Assembly (NCBI GenBank): GCA_902728285.1
Contig: CACVBU010001153.1
Coordinates: 248,001 to 312,000, forward strand
DNA from: Clytia hemisphaerica
Lineage: Eukaryota; Cnidaria; Hydrozoa; Leptothecata; Clytiidae
Direction: 5' to 3'
Length of the DNA: 64,000 bases
Made by a program: the position numbers and the translations under genes. Shown one piece after another: positions 33,501 to 43,460 of this stretch. Numbering within the stretch: position 1 is the stretch's first letter; the number at the start of each line of letters is the position of its first letter. A model generated the notes under the pieces. The model saw nothing but the letters and a program-made list of their open reading frames with translations, was not told the DNA's origin and searched no databases.

Positions 33501-33718
33501 CCATTTAAGTTTTCCAAGCATAATCCAACAAGACTTTCTGATGGAATTGAATTCAGAAGCTTTAAAGTGAACTTGAACCAAAGAAGAGCATGTTCTTCGT
33601 AAACTTCCAAATCACAGAATTTCAGTGTTGAGCATAGTAAAGACATCGACATCCAATCATTTTGATGGTTGCTGGTTAACAAATCCTTCAGACAAGTGAG
33701 TACTTCCTCTGATGATTG
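29894..33718 (-). CDS. PELP1: PELP1/RIX1-family protein, three joined exons
   Basis: Exons 33415-33718, 31107-32518 and 29894-30574 join in phase (1, then 0) to 798 codons ending in TGA. PELP1 is the scaffold of the PELP1-TEX10-WDR18 (yeast Rix1-Ipi) complex, acting in the nucleolus in late 60S ribosomal subunit maturation, and in vertebrates also a nuclear-receptor coregulator. Seen here: a helical RIX1-type N-terminal half. It includes LTTCMKLYSGTCGRQRKK (residues 116-132) and LPQIGSGGEKHFKHKENW (159-176), which align with the conserved Cys-Gly/Lys and LP-x-LG...W blocks of animal PELP1. Six LxxLL motifs occur (LKDLL, LLQLL, LLCLL, LNGLL, LDGLL, LSSLL). A Lys-rich patch KKKKK lies at the end of the helical part. 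The 226-residue C-terminal tail is Ser/Pro/Thr-rich. It ends with VVVLDSSDEE (758-767, SUMO-interacting type) and KRSK. The long Glu-rich tract of vertebrate PELP1 is absent. The extreme N-terminus is missing from these exons. Confidence 0.85.
29990..30019 (-). other. SUMO-interacting-type motif in PELP1
   Basis: Codes for VVVLDSSDEE: a hydrophobic quartet followed by serines and acids. Vertebrate PELP1 has a similar hydrophobic-then-SSDEEE element, and PELP1 function is regulated by SUMO and SENP3. Binding here is inferred. Confidence 0.5.
31107..32518 (-). CDS. PELP1: PELP1 large central exon
   Basis: 470 codons plus two bases. Acceptor TACTTTCAG at 32519-32527; donor AATAAG then GTATTG at 31106. 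Its first codon completes the Gly split with the previous exon (TG|GPSLPPHVN). The exon holds most of the RIX1/PELP1 helical repeat and the KKKKK patch near 31650. Confidence 0.85.
32830..33386. mobile_element. TIR element inside the PELP1 intron
   Basis: CAGGGGGGGGTCAGTACTAA at the left and CAGGGGGGGGGTCGGTACTA on the other strand at the right. CAGAGATCA occurs immediately outside on both sides (32821-32829 and 33387-33395), so a 7-9 bp duplication can be called depending on where the element begins. Inside, TTTTAGTACACATG and its inverse TACTAAAATTATTTT are repeated at both ends. The length of the duplication suggests hAT or MULE. Confidence 0.7.
33415..33718 (-). CDS. PELP1: PELP1 N-terminal-half exon
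   Basis: Acceptor CTCTTTTTTTCAG with exon start CAATCATCAG in phase 0; donor TTAACAG then GTAATA. Encodes CLKDLLTSN through LEPLLQLLTG, matching the RIX1 helical region where animal PELP1 reads about a W-x-x-L-x-LL segment. The acceptor lies only about 12 bp from a long (AATC)n tract. Confidence 0.8.
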
Positions 33719-33730
33719 CTGAAAAAAAGA

Positions 33731-33749
33731 GAAATCATTCAATCAATCG

Positions 33750-33813
<64 letters not shown>

Positions 33814-33866
33814 GTCAATCAATCAATCAGTCAATCAGTCAATCAATCAATCAATCAATCAATCAG

Positions 33867-33929
<63 letters not shown>

Positions 33930-33999
33930 GTCAATCAACCAATCAGTCAATCAGTCAATCAGGCAATCAGTCAATCAATCAATCAATCAATCAATCAAT
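33731..33999. repeat. (AATC)n tetranucleotide microsatellite, about 270 bp
   Basis: Nearly uninterrupted TCAATCAATCAATC with scattered A-to-G and other single changes (TCAGTCAA, TCGATC, AACC). It lies in the PELP1 intron directly upstream of the polypyrimidine tract of exon 33415-33718, so the pre-mRNA has (GATT)n next to the acceptor. Confidence 0.9.
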
Positions 34000-34604
34000 A
34001 TTCTTTGCTGACTAAAAAGATAACGTGAAGTTCGATTTGTTACCGTAAGGCAACATTCGGTGTCTAAAACATTTTTACACAAATCACTGAATGTCTCTGC
34101 AGTGGAGCGTAGCTACGGCGCTCTAAATTTAAGGCCTGGCAAATGTGAATTGACGTCAAAATCCAAGGAGCCTTGTTTTTGAAGTCGCTACATTGTTGCA
34201 TAAAGGGAAGAGTAGAAAAAAGAAAATCTCATAAGACAATAATTCAAAGTAGAAAAACGCTTTTCAAGAGCTTTTATTAATTTTAAAGGTAATTCATTTT
34301 TCATTTTTCATCAAGGCTTATTGACGTAAATATTTCGAACTGTCAATAAACTTTAACCTGCATCAAACCTTTTCAAATGTTACTTAAGTATCAAAAAGCG
34401 TGTTCATCAAAAAAAACATTAATAAAGTTCCTTCAATTTCAAAACCTTATACTAGACTCTTTTGAAGAGTGAGGCGTTTCAGATTGACATAAATTATTTA
34501 GGAAAATGTTTGCGAGTGTCAAGGCATTGCGTGATATTGTGTTGAAGGCGTACGTATACAAAACTGACTGAAGGATGTCAACTTGTACATACTGAAACAT
34601 AATG

Positions 34605-35152
34605 TATGAGGCAAATTGTTTCGCTTACACTTTTGCCACTTTTGCCCTTGTTCCCACTTCTGCCACCATCACGTTGAAGCATTTTTAAAAAATGAGAAAA
34701 GTGGCTCCTTCAGCTAACTTGTGTCAGGCAATGTGTAAAAACGAGACCACGTTCCTTCTAATACGGGCCCGAAACAGTGGTCCTTCTAGGTAAAATTCCG
34801 ACGGCAACAGAGCCTTATTGTAGGTCTTTATATTACATTTTCAATTGGTACAACATAAATTATGCCTTCTGCCATCTTTGAATAATTTCAAATTTATGCA
34901 TTCGAAAGCTGCCATTTTGTTTAACACTTTTCACACAAACTGCGCGAAATAAAAAAAATTTGTTTTTTGCTTGGTGGAGATTGAGAATTTACCACTTTTA
35001 ACACAAAGGACACAAACGATCATTTGGAATTAGGTGGCAAAAAATGTGAGCACTTTTGCCACTTTTAGACATATTTTGTAGAAACAATTTTGAACCTGGT
35101 GGCACTTGGGGCAAAGATGTGAAAAATAGCAGCGAAACAATTTGCCTCTATG
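34605..35152. mobile_element. TIR element in the PELP1 upstream region
   Basis: TATGAGGCAAATTGTTTCGC on the left and CATAGAGGCAAATTGTTTCG on the other strand at the right. Both sides continue into TTTTGCC/CTTTGCC blocks, and the interior reiterates TTGCCACTTTTG. About 548 bp, non-coding. Confidence 0.6.
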
Positions 35153-35479
35153 AAAACATCACCCATTGACAAGTGTAGTCCATTGGGATTTTTAATTTAT
35201 TTTTTAATTTCTTTTTTAATTTCTTTTTTTAACTTCTTAACTGATGTAGTGATAATGGTCCAGGTCGTGTTATTTTCAATTTAGAGTTTTTTAAAGCTAA
35301 AAGTTGTTGATGTCGAGATAATCCACGAATCCTGTACCGATTTTGATAAATAATAATCCAAAGATTGCTGAATTAAAAATGTTTCATACCTCAGCCTAGC
35401 AGAATGTTAAATTTTGTTTTCCCGCAAAACAAACTGATTCATCCACTTTTCAAAGTACTTACTTACCTTGCCCACTATC

Positions 35480-35640
35480 CTTATGTAAGAAATCAAAACA
35501 CACAAGGTCCAAAAAACCCTTTTTAGGCAGTTTTTGGCCCAAATTTGCCCAAAAAAAGCTTTTTTCAAAAATTGGGTTCCGTCACTTTTTGGGTACTTTA
35601 CTATTGTTTTCCCCCCAAACTTGTGAGGGAAAAATAGCCA
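35480..35640 (-). repeat. lone copy of the 470 bp-family repeat unit
   Basis: Inverse of the unit arrayed at 44.7-46.9 kb: GGCAAATTTGGGCCAAAAAC and TTTTTTGGACCTTGTG are recognisable. Confidence 0.5.
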
Positions 35641-36210
35641 CGTGTTGTCCTCACAAACTTTCCTAGCGTAATATATTTTCGGGATGTCATAATGTTATTG
35701 TTCTCTTTTCAGAATATTACTGATGGCACTTCAATGGCTTACTCTTTGACAATAAATTGTGCAGCGTAAACAACAATTAGATAAGACTCGACGAATGAAA
35801 GTTCATATATAAGGCCGCTTAATAACACTTGTAATTTCTTTATTTTTCTGATATATTTTGTTATTTCATTTTAAAAGAAGAAATTTAATATAGAAAATAA
35901 GGTTTTATAATATTATTTTTGAATTTGATATTTTCAATGTCTATTTTAGCAAAAGTTTGTAAGGAGAGTAAGTTTGAGGTAAGAATAAAACTGCCTTTGT
36001 TTTGAACGCCTGCCCGCCCGCCTCTTTAAAGATGGGGGTTAGACATGAAAACAAAGAACTAAGTAGAATTGACTTGTTTGATTTCTAAATAAAATGTAAA
36101 ATATTCTTACACTGTAATTAAAAATTACTTTCAACAAATAGATTGATAAGTTATAATTCTTTATATAAAGCAAAAATAAACTTGAGTGAAAAAGAAAATC
36201 TTCATTCATT

Positions 36211-36330
36211 GACCCCAGATTTTTTTCACATAATTTTTCCACGGGAAATCAAAAGTAATTCCATTTGACTTGTTATGTTGAAGAGTTTGATTGTTGGGAA
36301 AATGCAAGAATAAGGGTTTTTTTTTTTGAA
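36211..36330. repeat. repeat shared with 43610-43720
   Basis: CATTGACCCCAGATTTTTTT, ACGGGAAATCAAAAGTAATT, CTTGTTATGTTGAAGAG and TTGGGAAAATGCAAGAATAA match the 43.6 kb fold-back interior in the same order. It joins the transposase remnant on its right. Confidence 0.55.
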
Positions 36331-36498
36331 AGAAAAAATAACTTTTTTGCTTTTCTGTGGATCCTTGTCTCAGTTTGCCAAATCCCTTTTCCAGGGGGTT
36401 GCTGTAAAATTTGCCAAGCATCACAAATTTATGTGAAAGTGAATTCAGGAGTTTCTTTGCTAGCTCCACGAGTTCATTTAATGTATGGTGAAGTCTGA
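36330..36498 (-). pseudogene. P-element/THAP-type transposase C-terminal remnant
   Basis: The minus-strand frame reads LNELVELAKKLLNSLSHKF then VMLGKFYSNPLEKGFGKLRQ. The pattern LGKF-x(3)-PLE-x-xFG-x-x-RQ is characteristic of the conserved block near the C-terminus of P-element-like and THAP9-like transposases. It is a short piece with no DDE core and runs into low-complexity sequence. Confidence 0.5.
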
Positions 36499-36593
36499 TG
36501 AATTGATCACTGCTTCTAAAGTGTTATTTGTGATGGATGTTCTTACCAAGGCAGACAGAATTGAATTTCAAGTTTACCATAAGATCCACTAAC

Positions 36594-36900
36594 AGGGTGG
36601 CCAGCGATTTCGGGAATCCAATTTCCAGTATAATCAAGTACATTTTCACACATTTTTTCCATTTTTCAAGTATATTTTCAAAATTTTCAAGTATCTTGGA
36701 CTAAGAAAAATAAGTATATTCAAGTACATACTACTAAAATCGACTCGAAGTAAAAGGATATTCACAAACAATATAAAGAAAAAGGGTGGTGAGTTATCCC
36801 GCTTGACCCCAATCCAGGATTTGACCTCCGCGGCATCATGAATGATAAGATCAAGTATATTCCAGTACTAGATCAAGTATTTCCAGTACAATGTAAAAAT
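36594..36900. mobile_element. probable hAT-type end with CAAGTAT subterminal repeats
   Basis: CAGGGTGGCCAGCGATTTCG is a typical hAT-like terminus. Six to seven copies of TCAAGTAT or TCAAGTAC, several followed by TTCCAGTA, lie downstream on the same strand. The opposite end was not found. Confidence 0.45.
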
Positions 36901-37458
36901 CGACAAGATGACTGAGATGAGGTAGTGAACCGACTTACAGAGAAAGCTGTGCTTGAAAATTGCAAAAAATCCAGATAAACTGACTGACTGACTGACTGAC
37001 TAACAAACACAATGGAGAATGGAAGTTATGTCAGTTGCTGAACAATTAAACGATACTAAACTACAGGAGCTATTCATAGATTTATCTTTTCCTAAAAGTT
37101 CTCTGTGGATGTCTTTGGAAATTTTAAATCTATGTAAACACGTAAATGGTTGGGATATATTTTCGGACATGTATTAAAATTGCTCAAGTACTGTATTTGT
37201 TATATATATACTTCATTTTAATAAAACCGTTCTTCAATATAATTGTATTTTAGATATTATAGAAACAAGCAGGAAATCTATATTCACATTGCACTTCAAA
37301 CATGCTAAGTAGAATTCAGATCCATTTTCGACCATTTCCTAATTTAGCCAGTTTAAAGGGGAATTAACGTTTCAAAATTGTCAACAAATAAATTACAGAT
37401 TCAAATAGAGCTCATTGAGACACGGGTCATCAATGGATAGTATTCATGTCTTTATTTA

Positions 37459-37690
37459 AAGGTGTTGTGGTATAGTGGTCATTGACCTTGGTTACTGCAC
37501 AGGCGACTGAGGTTCGATTCCCACTCGCAGCGGTTCACTTGGCAAGTGAATGAACCTTCGCCCGGGTCAACCCATGCCATGTGAGGGGAATTGGGTAGTC
37601 AGTCCAAGGTGCTGACGGGGCGCTCATTGAAAGCGTCTATAGTTGCGAAAATAGGCCTCAAAGCCTCCTGCAACTCAAACAAGTAGAAAA
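37459..37690 (+). repeat. tRNA-derived SINE
   Basis: GGTGTTGTGGTATAGTGGTC (37461-37480) is an A-box-bearing tRNA 5' half and GAGGTTCGATTCCCACTCGC contains a canonical B box (GGTTCGATTCC, 37511-37521). A unique body follows (GTCAGTCCAAGGTGCTGACG, CAAAGCCTCCTGCAACTC) and an A-rich tail at 37685. The tRNA part most resembles the Glu/Asp/Gly class. Pol III type-2 promoter inferred. Confidence 0.7.
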
Positions 37691-38329
37691 AAATTTTCAT
37701 TCCTAGAACTTTTGCAAAAAAAGAAAAAATAGAAAAGTTGTATTTTCTACTGCTCTATTCACATACTGAATTTGAAAGATCTACTATGTGGCATTTTTTT
37801 TGCAAACTTCAAAAAACTGATTTTTGTCCGGCCTTTGCGGACTTTGGCTTAAGTGCTTGAGTGCAGCATAGGGTACAAAGTCCAAACATGCGTTTCCCCG
37901 TAACTTTTGTGTGAAGAGTTAGGTCTACACTGTTTGGCAGTGTAGCTGGAACCTCAATATTCCAGGATTAGAAAAAGCTATACCTGTTATCTTTTTTCTT
38001 TAAAGAATCAACAAGCCATCAACATCGATAAATTATACACATTTCCTCAGAAACGTTTAAAATTATCTGCCATTATGACTTTCTTGAAAGCCATTCCGAA
38101 ATTAACCAATCGGGTTATGTATCAGAATTCCTATGGGAATTCTTTTCCGAGATTTGTAAAATAGCTAAGTCGGCAAAAAACTTTTCCTGGGGGTTTGAGG
38201 AAAAAACAGAACTGCTATCATTTGTTTTTTATTTAACCATATATTTAAATTTGCGCTCAAAAATACTTAAATAAATAAGTTAATAATATTCAATATACTA
38301 TTTGTATCTCTTAGAAAATAAACACTTAC
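37691..38329. other. PELP1 upstream or intron 1 sequence, nothing recognised
   Basis: AT-rich with no arms or good exon signals. Confidence 0.4.
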
Positions 38330-38404
38330 AGAACGACATAGTTTATCATTTGGAATACCCCCGTATTTGGACCATTCTATCGTGGGTGCAAAATAGGGCG
38401 GAAA
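38330..38404 (-). CDS. weak candidate PELP1 exon
   Basis: A 75 bp stretch, phase 0 at both sides, between acceptor CTACTTAG and donor TCT then GTAAGTG, reading FPPYFAPTIEWSKYGGIPND and KLCRS. It would bridge the candidate first exon and exon 33415-33718 in frame. The acceptor lacks a good pyrimidine tract, and the peptide has no clear similarity to PELP1. Confidence 0.2.
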
Positions 38405-39183
38405 CTAAGTAGCACCCTCAGTGCAAGATTACCGCCTCGTCTTTATTCCCCCGCGCGAGAATACAAGCTAATCATTTTTTTCTCAAGCGCTCAAGGGAAA
38501 AGGAAAGTGATCAATATTCTTTGAAGGAAAAACGTCAGAAACAAACCCAAAGACCAAAAGATGTATTTTGTTGTTGACAATCGATCCTGTGAAGATGAAA
38601 AAATTTCTGCTATGTGTTTTTTTCGGAACGCTAAAAAACTCTAATTTCAATCTTTCCTTTAGGTAAAGAGGTTGCGAGATTTGGGTAAGCGAGGCAAAAA
38701 TCGCTAAAAAGCTGGTAAAATCGTAATCCTCAAAAATTGAAGTTCCAGCCTCACTGTTTGGGAAAACCCACCTATTCCCAAGTCTGGCAACAACATTTCA
38801 CAAAGCTTGTGATCTAGAGATGAGACATGTAGACCACTGGTTTGAGCGTACCTGAGTCAGCTTTAACACGCCATGGACACCGCTGAGTTTAGCGCTATTT
38901 TCAATTTCATACAGCCGAAAAAATCTGACCATCTGGCAACAAATGTTTTCTCATTTTCTTTGAAAGCAATTGCACCTGTCTTTTTATCATCCAATTGTTC
39001 CGAATATTTTTCAGACATCAACTGTCAGCCAGGGCTTATATACAACAGTGTTTAAACGTTTGAAAAAGTTTTGTTAGTTTTTGTTACGAACAAATTCTGG
39101 AATGGCAGTTTAAAAAACACTGGGAATTCTGCCAAAATTATTTTTAAAAATTCAAAAGTGAAAGCATATGATTTGCATCTTAC

Positions 39184-39243
39184 CTTTCCAAGTGTTTTTG
39201 CTTCAGCCTCCAAAAATCTAATGAACCCATAAGCCTGTTCCAT
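39184..39243 (-). CDS. PELP1: candidate first coding exon of PELP1
   Basis: ATG then 20 codons, MEQAYGFIRFLEAEAKTLGK, ending AAG at a strong donor GTAAGATG (phase 0). It is the only good first-exon candidate upstream of the gene on this strand, and its phase agrees with the exon at 33718. Known PELP1 N-termini are poorly conserved, so assignment rests on position, phase and donor quality. Confidence 0.45.
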
Positions 39244-39260
39244 TTTTAAATTTTTCTGGT

Positions 39261-39290
39261 TCAAAAATCACAGAAAATTCTTGCCGCCAT
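39261..39290 (-). CDS. upstream ORF in the candidate PELP1 leader
   Basis: ATGGCGGCAAG starts a nine-codon frame (MAARIFCDF) that stops 17 bases before the main ATG. ATGGCGG is a strong initiation context, so it could reduce translation of the main frame. Inferred from sequence only. Confidence 0.35.
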   Translation of the reverse strand: MAARIFCDF

Positions 39291-39303
39291 CTTTGAGCCA
39301 AAC

Positions 39304-39309
39304 CACGTG
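39304..39309. promoter_or_regulatory. CACGTG E-box upstream of candidate PELP1 start
   Basis: Canonical E-box about 60 bp upstream of the candidate ATG, next to the locally GC-rich stretch GAGCGCGTTCGCTGCGCTGC. MYC/MAX- and USF-class factors bind CACGTG and often control ribosome-biogenesis genes. Confidence 0.35.
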
Positions 39310-40030
39310 CATCTGTTTACTTTTCACTGAGCGCGTTCGCTGCGCTGCTTAGTGAATTTTTAACTCGGGAATTTTTGCTTCCTTCAGCTTTCCGATCGAG
39401 TTGTCAAAATTTATGATTCTCAAAATCAGGCGGCGCCGCCCACTTCATCGACCGCCTGAAGGCGGTTTTTTACCGTCGTGTTTTTGTTTTACGGAGTCTG
39501 GAGGTTGAAAGTTGAAATCGAAAGTGAAATCGTGCAGCTTAAGTTACCATCTTTAATTTTCATTTTTGGTGGCTGAATATTAGGGAGATAACCACGCAAA
39601 TATCTAAGAGATATCCCGCGTGTGCGGTGGCCCAGAAAGGTATGGGTTGATGGTACGGTGGCTTAGAAAGTTCAGCGTTCTAGCTAGGATGCAAGCGTTT
39701 TGATTTCAGAGGTAGTCTTTGTTTTTAGATGTACTTCTTGGAGTAATTTTGAATTATAACTTCTCTCGGTCCTCTGCAATTATTTTCGACATTGTTAGTT
39801 ATTGCATTTTACATGTGTTGTTTTTCATTTTTTATGAAGTATCATACATGATTTGTGATAGATGTTGTTCTGTTGACTGCTGAAAAAAGTGTTAATTGCT
39901 CTGCAAAACAGCGGTCGCACCAGTTTGCTCTGAAGCAAACTTAGCCTGGATATCCAGGCTGTAAATTATTTCACAGTCTAGTTTTAGATATTTTATGTTC
40001 TGATTTACAGCCTGGTCTCCCTAGAGCGAT

Positions 40031-41901
40031 TTGCATTCTCATATGAGAATGCAGTCCGCTTGCTTGCGCTCACTTCGAAAATCTAATCCAAGAACATACT
40101 GGAAAAATATCAAAATGAATAGTAACCCAACACAAAAACTTTTCACCATTAAAGGGAAAACTTCCACATCAGAGATTACCTCCGAGTTTCATGACCACTT
40201 TAAAAGTCTTTTAAACGAACCAAGGACACCAGGCATCAATAATAAAGAAACCAAAACCCATCTAATACAGCTGTTAAGTCACCTTCAAAACACTTCTTCG
40301 CAAGACTTCTACATATCTGAATGCGAGGTTGAAAAAGCAATTAACACGTTATCAAAGGACAAAACGCGTGATCCGTTTCACTTGAAATCTGAGCACTTTA
40401 TTCACGCCCTTGACAGCATTTCATTGCAATACATTACCAACCTTATCAATAAAATTTTCCAATCACAGGAACTACCCAGAAGTCTGTGTACATCCTTGAT
40501 TATACCCCTAGTGAAATCACACAAGAAATCGTTAAATGACCCGAATAACTACCGTGGGATATCTATCATTCCCATTCTCACAAAGATTATCGAAATCATC
40601 ATTCTGCAAAAGTGTCCTACGATCAAGGATCACGATACATCACAATTTGGATTCGCTTCCGGATCCTCATCAATTCATGCGGAAATACTTATACAGGACA
40701 CGATTAAACACTACAACAAGAATGGATCATCGGTATACTTATGCAGCCTTGACGCGGAGAAGGCATTTGACTGTTGTAATTGGGGGAAACTATTTGAAAA
40801 ATTATGCTCAAGAGTTGACATTCCACCCACAGTGCTTAAGGTATTAATTCAACTCTACCTCAACAGCGAATCTTCAGTTTTGTACAGAGATCACAGATCA
40901 GATCCTTTTAAACTTAGCCAGGGAGTTAAACAAGGCTCTCTTCTTTCGCCATACCTGTACAACTATTACACAGATGGATTACTGAAAAGTGTTAAATCTC
41001 TCGAAATTGGAACTTTTCTGGGCAACATCAACACCTCCATGATCGTGTATGCTGATGACATCATTCTCATTAGTCCAACTTTAAAATCGCTTCAAGCATT
41101 GGTAGATGAATGCGTAGAATACGGACAAGCACACGGTCTTAAATTCAACCACCGAAAAACCCAATTCTGTACATCAGGGAATTATCAGATCATGTCCCCA
41201 CATCTTGAATTGTACGGACAAAAAGTCTATCCAAAAAGAAAACTCTCGAACATCTTGGATTCAAGTGGGAAACAAAAAACAGTCTGCTCCAACTTAAAGC
41301 TCACAAGGACACACGACTAGCAGAGATGTGGGCAGTCACGTCATCACTGATTTCAGCTGGCGTAAGGAACACTCATCCAAACATCATCACAAACCTATTC
41401 CAGACGATTGTAGTACCCAAATTATTGTACGGTATGGAAATTTTAGATCTTACAGCTTCTGATAAAATCCAACTGGAAGCCCAGGCACGTTCTAGCCTCA
41501 AGTCTCTACTTGGAGTGTCAAAACACAGTCGCAACTTGATGAATAAAATTTGCAGAATTCCAGACATAGAGTCAATCATTCGAAAACGTCAGATATTGCT
41601 CATAAATCAACTTTTGAAGAATCATACATTACGACAACATCTCCTGTATATCGCATCGCTGAACTCAGAACAAAGATCGTTTTCCATTTTGAACACTTTT
41701 TTCCAGCAGTACATTTTAAACGACTTAGACATAACAAATGGTCTGCTCGGAAACATCACTACGTACTCAACCATCAGTCCTGTGGAAGTTGAGGAACCTG
41801 AAATATCTCAATGTAAACTTTATTTACAGAACTGGCACATTCTAGAACACAGAGCAGCCTTTAAATCACTGCTTGAGGCAAAAATCCAAAGGAATGTCTG
41901 A
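40031..41901 (+). pseudogene. non-LTR retrotransposon reverse transcriptase, truncated and frameshifted
   Basis: The plus strand encodes a LINE-type reverse transcriptase in two frames: 40031-41320 and 41326-41901. Palm motifs are clear: LDAEKAFDCCNW (catalytic Asp codon at 40751), SQGVKQGSLLSPYLYN, and YADD at 41048-41059. The order NNYRGIS, QFGFASGSS, LDAEKAFD, YADD, and a C-terminal thumb/connection region matches CR1/jockey-like elements. The endonuclease domain is missing, so the copy is 5' truncated. A single-base shift near 41240-41262 moves the C-terminal part into another frame, so it cannot make a full enzyme. The class within non-LTR elements is not resolved. Confidence 0.85.
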
Positions 41902-42467
41902 TCTCCTTTCTATATTTTAGTAAATAATGATTATAAGATGTTTTCTATAGATTACTTTAGATATCAAAATTTCTTGTAAGCCTCTTTAATCCTATTTTCA
42001 CTAAAATTACGTGCCTAAACTAGTTATCCCTCCAGTGCCATTTTGTCAACTTTGCAACTCTTTGATTTTCATCAACCTTGATTTGTTTACGTCCCTATAT
42101 TATTCTCTTATGCTTCCATCTAGGTCCGCTTACAATTTTTTTATTTTTTTTCTTTTTTTCGAAGGGGATTCCCCTGATATCCACATCCGCTCAGTGATTT
42201 TCCTATAGGGCGTTGTGGCGTCTCTGGGTTTTACGAGGGAGAGACCACTCTTTCCATCCGGATAGGCCCCGCTTGTTTAAGATTGGTCCCTCTTTCCGAT
42301 ACACACTGTCGCACACAACACCCATATGTATATATATAAAAAAGAAAGAAAGAAAAATGTATAACCTGTTAACATTGTAAACAAAACAGAGATATTTTAT
42401 ATTTTATATTTTATTATACCAAGTATTTTGGTGATTAAAGAGATTTGAAAAAAAAAAGAAAAAACTT
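41902..42467 (+). repeat. LINE 3' untranslated region and A-rich tail
   Basis: Follows the reverse-transcriptase frame. Contains TATTTTATATTTTATATTTT at about 42393 and ends GAAAAAAAAAAGAAAAAAC near 42467, consistent with a 3' tail. Confidence 0.55.
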
Positions 42468-43460
42468 CGCTAAAACCGTAAGGACCAATCTACACGGTGT
42501 TGAGCAATTCTAAAGCAAAAATAGGATAGTCCTCCAGTTGCTAGTGAAGATAGGGCTTTCTGTTACATGAAAACATGAAAAAGAAGAAAACAGAGGCAAG
42601 TTCATTTTCCAAGAAAACATGGTTGGTCATGATAATGCATGCAAACTTTTTTATGGACTTTGGTGTAATCTTTGGATGTTTTAAATAGTTTTAGATCTTG
42701 TAAGACTGCTTTTTATTAATTTCTGTTTTGCTGCCCTGGGTTGGCTAGGAAACATGGGTTTTCACTTTCATTCTCTAGGGAGACCAAGCTCTATAATTTA
42801 AGAACTTTGTATGTTGAGGTAAATTTTGTTTTTTCTTAAATTTTGAGCTTGGATATCCAGGCTAAAGCAAACTGTGACCTAGTTAATACCCCCGGATTAA
42901 TATCGGGGTGTTTCTGTATAAGTACCAGCAAGAAATCCCACGTGGGCTTATCAAAGATGGTGGAAAAGTTCCAGACCATCCAGAGCTGAGCTGTCCAGAC
43001 AGAGAGAAATTTTAAGGTATGTATTTTTTAAATTTGAAACCTCTAACTGTGAACTTTCTTCTAGTTTGGAGATATAATAGACATGTGGATTGCAATTGTG
43101 GGACCCGTCGTCTAATTTTATTAACTGATTTATACTATCCTTGGCTTGATCGCTAAAATCGATATTCAAAATTAATTTTTTATCTCAATGAGCGATATAT
43201 TGACGATTATAGCCACGTATCTAATATAGAAAATATGTTTGAATTTTCTATTAATTCGATTATATTCAACTAGATGGTTCCTGTGGTCGCAAACGCCGGT
43301 TTAGCTTGCGCATCCAAAAGCCCTTACCAGACGTTACTAATTATATAAAATCGATTATTGATAAAAATCGATAGCTAATTGATAATTAAGCGATTTTTTA
43401 AATATTGATTAAAAACAATTAATAATCCATAAATAATCGACGCCTAAAAAATTGAGTTTC

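Larger units (their letters stand above)
39913..42880. mobile_element. inverted-repeat-bounded element containing a LINE
   Basis: Left GGTCGCACCAGTTTGCT... through TTAGCCTGGATATCCAGGCT, and right (reverse) GGTCACAGTTTGCTTTAGCC through TGGATATCCAAGCT, form 45 bp ends. A second inverted pair lies inside: GCCTGGTCTCCCTAGAG near 40011 and CTCTAGGGAGACCAAGC near 42775. A truncated LINE occupies most of the interior, so the LINE landed in a smaller fold-back element, or the pair mobilised together. Confidence 0.55.

Noticed and set aside
33712-34015. Plus-strand frames encoding NQSINQSI repeats
   Set aside because: Translation of the (AATC)n microsatellite within the PELP1 intron.
35450-35470. Consensus donor GGCAAG then GTAAGTAAG on the minus strand
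   Set aside because: The upstream sequence is a dispersed repeat unit with no credible acceptor or PELP1-like coding sequence.
36540-36595. Possible PELP1 exon ending at GCCTTG then GTAAGA
   Set aside because: The donor is strong, but no phase joins it to the neighbouring exons without a stop or frame change.
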